A DNA stretch of 64,000 nt from Rachycentron canadum (taxonomy: Eukaryota > Chordata > Actinopteri > Carangiformes > Rachycentridae): positions 26,598,564 through 26,662,563 of the forward strand of contig CM076650.1 in NCBI GenBank assembly GCA_038496675.1, given 5' to 3'. The notes beneath the pieces are model-generated. The model saw only the letters and a program-made list of their open reading frames with translations. It searched no databases and was not told the DNA's origin. Below, piece after piece: positions 62,301 to 64,000 of this stretch. Made by a program: the position numbers and the translations under genes. Position 1 is the first letter of the stretch; each line of letters begins with the position of its first letter.

Positions 62301-62602
62301 ATTGGAAAGTGTTTATGGAGGATGTTGTTTGATTCTTGATCTTTCAGGAGGCTCTCCCATCATACAAATCATACTTCAATCTAACATGTGTGCTTAGTTC
62401 AGATGAGACAAAAACAAAATTTTTTGTGTTAATATACTGAAGAACAATACATCTCTCTCTCTCTCCTGTACTGTAGGTGTCGGACAGCCCACTGGAATCC
62501 CAAAGCAATGGCTTTTACCGCTCCCAGCTGTCACTCAGACACAATGACACCATCATGAGGTCCAGTGACTCTGGGGCATTTTCGATTGAACATTACAGCT
62601 AA
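53414..62602 (+). CDS. p2rx3: p2rx3, P2X3-type ATP-gated cation channel, 12 coding exons
   Basis: Trimeric plasma-membrane channel opened by extracellular ATP, typical of sensory neurons in vertebrates. Coding exons (plus): 53414-53535, 56705-56840, 57570-57641, 58419-58488, 58620-58713, 59087-59164, 59341-59482, 60247-60383, 60568-60661, 61423-61488, 61637-61714, 62477-62602. Total 1215 nt, 404 aa (remembered human P2X3, 397); all junctions are GT-AG in phase. DFFTYETTKSVVVKSWTIGI is nearly identical to human P2X3 and identifies the paralogue. TM1 is about residues 25-45. ATP-contact lysines are K64 and K66 in TKVKG. All ten conserved ectodomain cysteines are present, plus one extra in VFCIITK. 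NFTIFIKNSIRFP and SPGYNFRFAKYYK follow. TM2 spans IPTLINMVAAFTS to LCDIILLNFL, then the trafficking motif YKAKK. The start gives one residue more than human (MWSCITD against MNCISD). Confidence 0.94.
54436..55378 (-). mobile_element. Degenerate Tc1-like transposon with terminal inverted repeats
   Basis: Left end ACACTGATCAGTCATAACA and right end TAATGTTATGGCTGATGAGT are inverted repeats of a teleost Tc1-type element. The minus strand encodes a decayed transposase: EHQNWTMEHWKKVVWSDGSG followed by FLLHHVDG (the usual motif is WSDESRF, so the Glu-Ser around the second catalytic Asp is changed). Frameshifts and internal deletion leave no complete reading frame. Located in p2rx3 intron 1. TA target duplication is plausible but was not verified. 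Confidence 0.8.
55482..56621. repeat. Minisatellite in p2rx3 intron 1 (ACTGAAACACACAGGA type)
   Basis: About 1.1 kb of tandem units mixing GAAACACACAGGAACT (16 bp) and shorter GAAACACT (8 bp) modules, with a duplicated higher-order block (compare 55795-56100 with 56270-56570). Reading frames across it (FQFLCVSV-like on minus) are repeat artefacts. Confidence 0.9.
56648..56694. repeat. (GT)n tract at the p2rx3 exon 2 acceptor
   Basis: A pure TG repeat in transcript sense, separated from the acceptor AG (56703-56704) only by CGCACGCTTC. Confidence 0.95.
56862..57545. repeat. Pentanucleotide-based repeat, GTGTT/GTGAT/GTCAT, in p2rx3 intron 2
   Basis: About 0.7 kb of degenerate 5-bp units (GTGTT, GTGAT, GTCGT, GTAGT, GTCAT) filling most of the intron between exons 2 and 3. 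It begins 22 nt after the exon 2 donor. Confidence 0.9.
58815..58950 (+). repeat. Dispersed 30-bp minisatellite element, copy 5
   Basis: Four 30-bp units (TAAAGGTAGATGTTAAAGGT type) followed by the shared tail start GACCTCCACGTGGTCTTTGA. Located in the p2rx3 intron before exon 6. Confidence 0.8.
59231..59339. repeat. (GT)n tract at the p2rx3 exon 7 acceptor
   Basis: About 90 bp of TG repeat grading into GCGCACGCGCGTGCGTGCAG, whose final AG is the exon 7 acceptor. No polypyrimidine tract is present. Confidence 0.95.
59730..60235 (+). repeat. Dispersed repeat (family R3), copy 3
   Basis: Third copy of the element at 24390-24720 and 39700-40390, in the p2rx3 intron before exon 8. It ends about 10 bp upstream of that exon's acceptor, so its 3' end may supply the splice acceptor region (CTTATTTTGAAAG). 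Confidence 0.75.
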
Positions 62603-63004
62603 ATGGGCAGGAGCCACAGCCAGTGACCAGTCGTTGGGTTTCTCTGAAAATATCACATATTCAGGAGCCTCTTTATATAACACAGTACCTCGTTTCCCAC
62701 CTTTAGGTCAGTGTCAAACTACATCTGGAGAACCTAGAACTGTTACCTTTAAATATTTCATAACAGCTAGTTAAATATAAAACAAATGTCTTAAAAAATA
62801 GATAAGAGATCAAATAAAATACTAAATCATTGTCTTTGCATGGTGACACTTTGGGACAAATCTGAAGATGGCTCAGGATTTTATTTTTCTGTCTTTAAAA
62901 AAGAATTAGACTTGATATTTCTATATTTCAGGAATTAGCTTATCTTGTTTCTTTTCCACCTTGTATTGAAACTGCTGTAAAAGCCTTTGTGACAGAACAC
63001 CTCA

Positions 63005-63010
63005 AATAAA
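63005..63010 (+). terminator. p2rx3: p2rx3 poly(A) signal
   Basis: AATAAA, 402 nt after the p2rx3 stop codon, the best canonical hexamer downstream. Earlier partial candidates (AAATAAAATAC near 62812) exist, so several cleavage sites are possible. Confidence 0.6.
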
Positions 63011-63319
63011 GAAGACATCTGGCATGAACAGGGTTGACGAACTTGTCCTCTTTAATAGCTCCACTGTGGTTATCATTTGGACAATGTGTTAAATAGACCT
63101 CTGGTCATCCAGCAGGTACTAGACGTCTGTCCAACGTCAGACACGTTGGATGCTAATGACTCTAATGTCGGACAGATGTAGGTTTTTGTTCAAAACTTGA
63201 GTGTCAGCATTACATCAAGATATTATATCAAGGCTTGAGACGTTTGGAAGATGCTGGACTCTGGTTACTTCTGTAAAGCTTCTGTAAACGATCGTCACTG
63301 CCATGAGATGTCGCTACAT

Positions 63320-63537
63320 CACCAGCGTGTCAGACCAAAACAAAGGCTTCGTCAGCCATGAACAACTGAGAGGAGACCTGGTGTAGACCCAGAGCTCGCT
63401 GGGGGGACAAAACCTTGGGTCCCCCAGGAGGATCTGGAAGGCATCAAGGGAGAGGAAAAATGTGTAGAATTCCCTGGTTAGCTCGCTGCCAGAAATAGAA
63501 GAAAATGGGTGGGTGGATGGATTGATGGATGGATAGC
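63320..63537 (+). mobile_element. 3' end of a non-LTR retrotransposon
   Basis: Order of features: GAGAGGAGACCTGGTGTAGA, CTCGCTGGGGGGACAAAACC, CCCAGGAGGATCTGGAAGGC, then CCAGAAATAGAAGAAAATGG and a GGTGGATGGATTGATGGATG tail. This is the layout of teleost LINE 3' ends (gene end, AGCGGAAGAAAATGG-like motif, (GGAT)n tail) as I remember it. Truncated at its 5' side. Confidence 0.6.
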
Positions 63538-63639
63538 TGCTCATCCTGCCATTTAAATCTCACTCTGTGCATGTTAGTCAATTCTAGTCAATTCAAATAT
63601 CGAAGCACATTTCACAACCACTGTAAACCAGTTTCGGGG

Positions 63640-63716
63640 AAGCTGTTCCGCCCCCACGTTCCCCTAGTTTCCGTTTGCTTGATCAGTGTGAAGCAGTTTA
63701 TTTCCTCTGTCTGAAG
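63640..63716 (+). other. Possible non-coding first exon of a downstream gene
   Basis: A GC-richer stretch ends in CTGTCTGAAG followed by a strong donor GTAAGTGG at 63717. No ATG-led coding segment is recognisable before it. The rest to 64000 shows nothing identifiable. Confidence 0.25.
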
Positions 63717-64000
63717 GTAAGTGGTGTTTTACTTCACCTGAGCAACAGTAGAAACAACAGCAATGTGACGCAGTTGTTTTCATGTGATTCCACTGCTTTT
63801 GAGTCAGACCTTTACGTAAAGGTAACAGGTGTTAAACGTTCAACATGTCTGCCATGTTGCTGTAGAGGCGGTGGAATAAGAGCAGAGTCAAAGACACCGG
63901 CTGGGTTTGACTGTGTCCCTCCACTTTTTGATGACTGGAGGCAGCTTTTACTGCCTGAATCAGCCTGTGGCGGAGGCGCCTGAGCCACCTTAGGCGGCCT

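Overview
This window looks like teleost fish nuclear DNA. It carries four vertebrate protein-coding genes with GT-AG introns, many (CA)n/(GT)n microsatellites, several minisatellites, decayed Tc1-like transposons and LINE-type 3' ends with (GGAT)n tails. I assembled the coding exons of all four genes by hand from splice signals, reading phase and remembered family sequences; no alignment was run. All four reading frames close as exact multiples of three.

Layout: (1) 551-17121, minus: slc43a1 (LAT3-type neutral amino-acid transporter), 14 coding exons, 571 aa. One intron contains a 3.2-kb, 21-bp-unit minisatellite (5819-9022). (2) 17122-23663: intergenic, with no gene seen. (3) 23664-42526, minus: a complete SERCA-type Ca2+ ATPase, 23 coding exons, 1065 aa. 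It is closest to atp2a3 by many residues but keeps SERCA2-like N-terminal sequence and a SERCA2b-like C-terminal eleventh membrane segment. A 30-bp minisatellite sits in one intron. (4) about 43.9-45.2 kb: likely upstream region of the SERCA gene, rich in CCAAT boxes. (5) 45620-47919, minus: pold4 (p12 subunit of DNA polymerase delta), 4 coding exons, 107 aa, with a probable non-coding first exon near 48.8 kb. (6) 48850-53413: intergenic, with transposon remnants and an antisense 28S rRNA fragment between two pentanucleotide repeats. (7) 53414-62602, plus: p2rx3 (ATP-gated cation channel), 12 coding exons, 404 aa. (8) 63011-64000: a LINE-like 3' end and a possible first exon of a further gene.

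The genes do not form an operon or one pathway. SERCA and P2X3 both handle Ca2+ signalling, and slc43a1 and pold4 have unrelated metabolic and replication roles. The neighbourhood is informative: from memory SLC43A1, P2RX3 and POLD4 are human 11q12-13 genes, whereas ATP2A3 lies on 17p13 with SLC43A2, P2RX1 and P2RX5. A SERCA gene here could therefore be a further vertebrate SERCA ohnologue or a relocated atp2a3. The other main observation is that simple repeats abut splice sites in all four genes: (TG)n directly at acceptors, and CA, CT or TATC tracts directly after donors.
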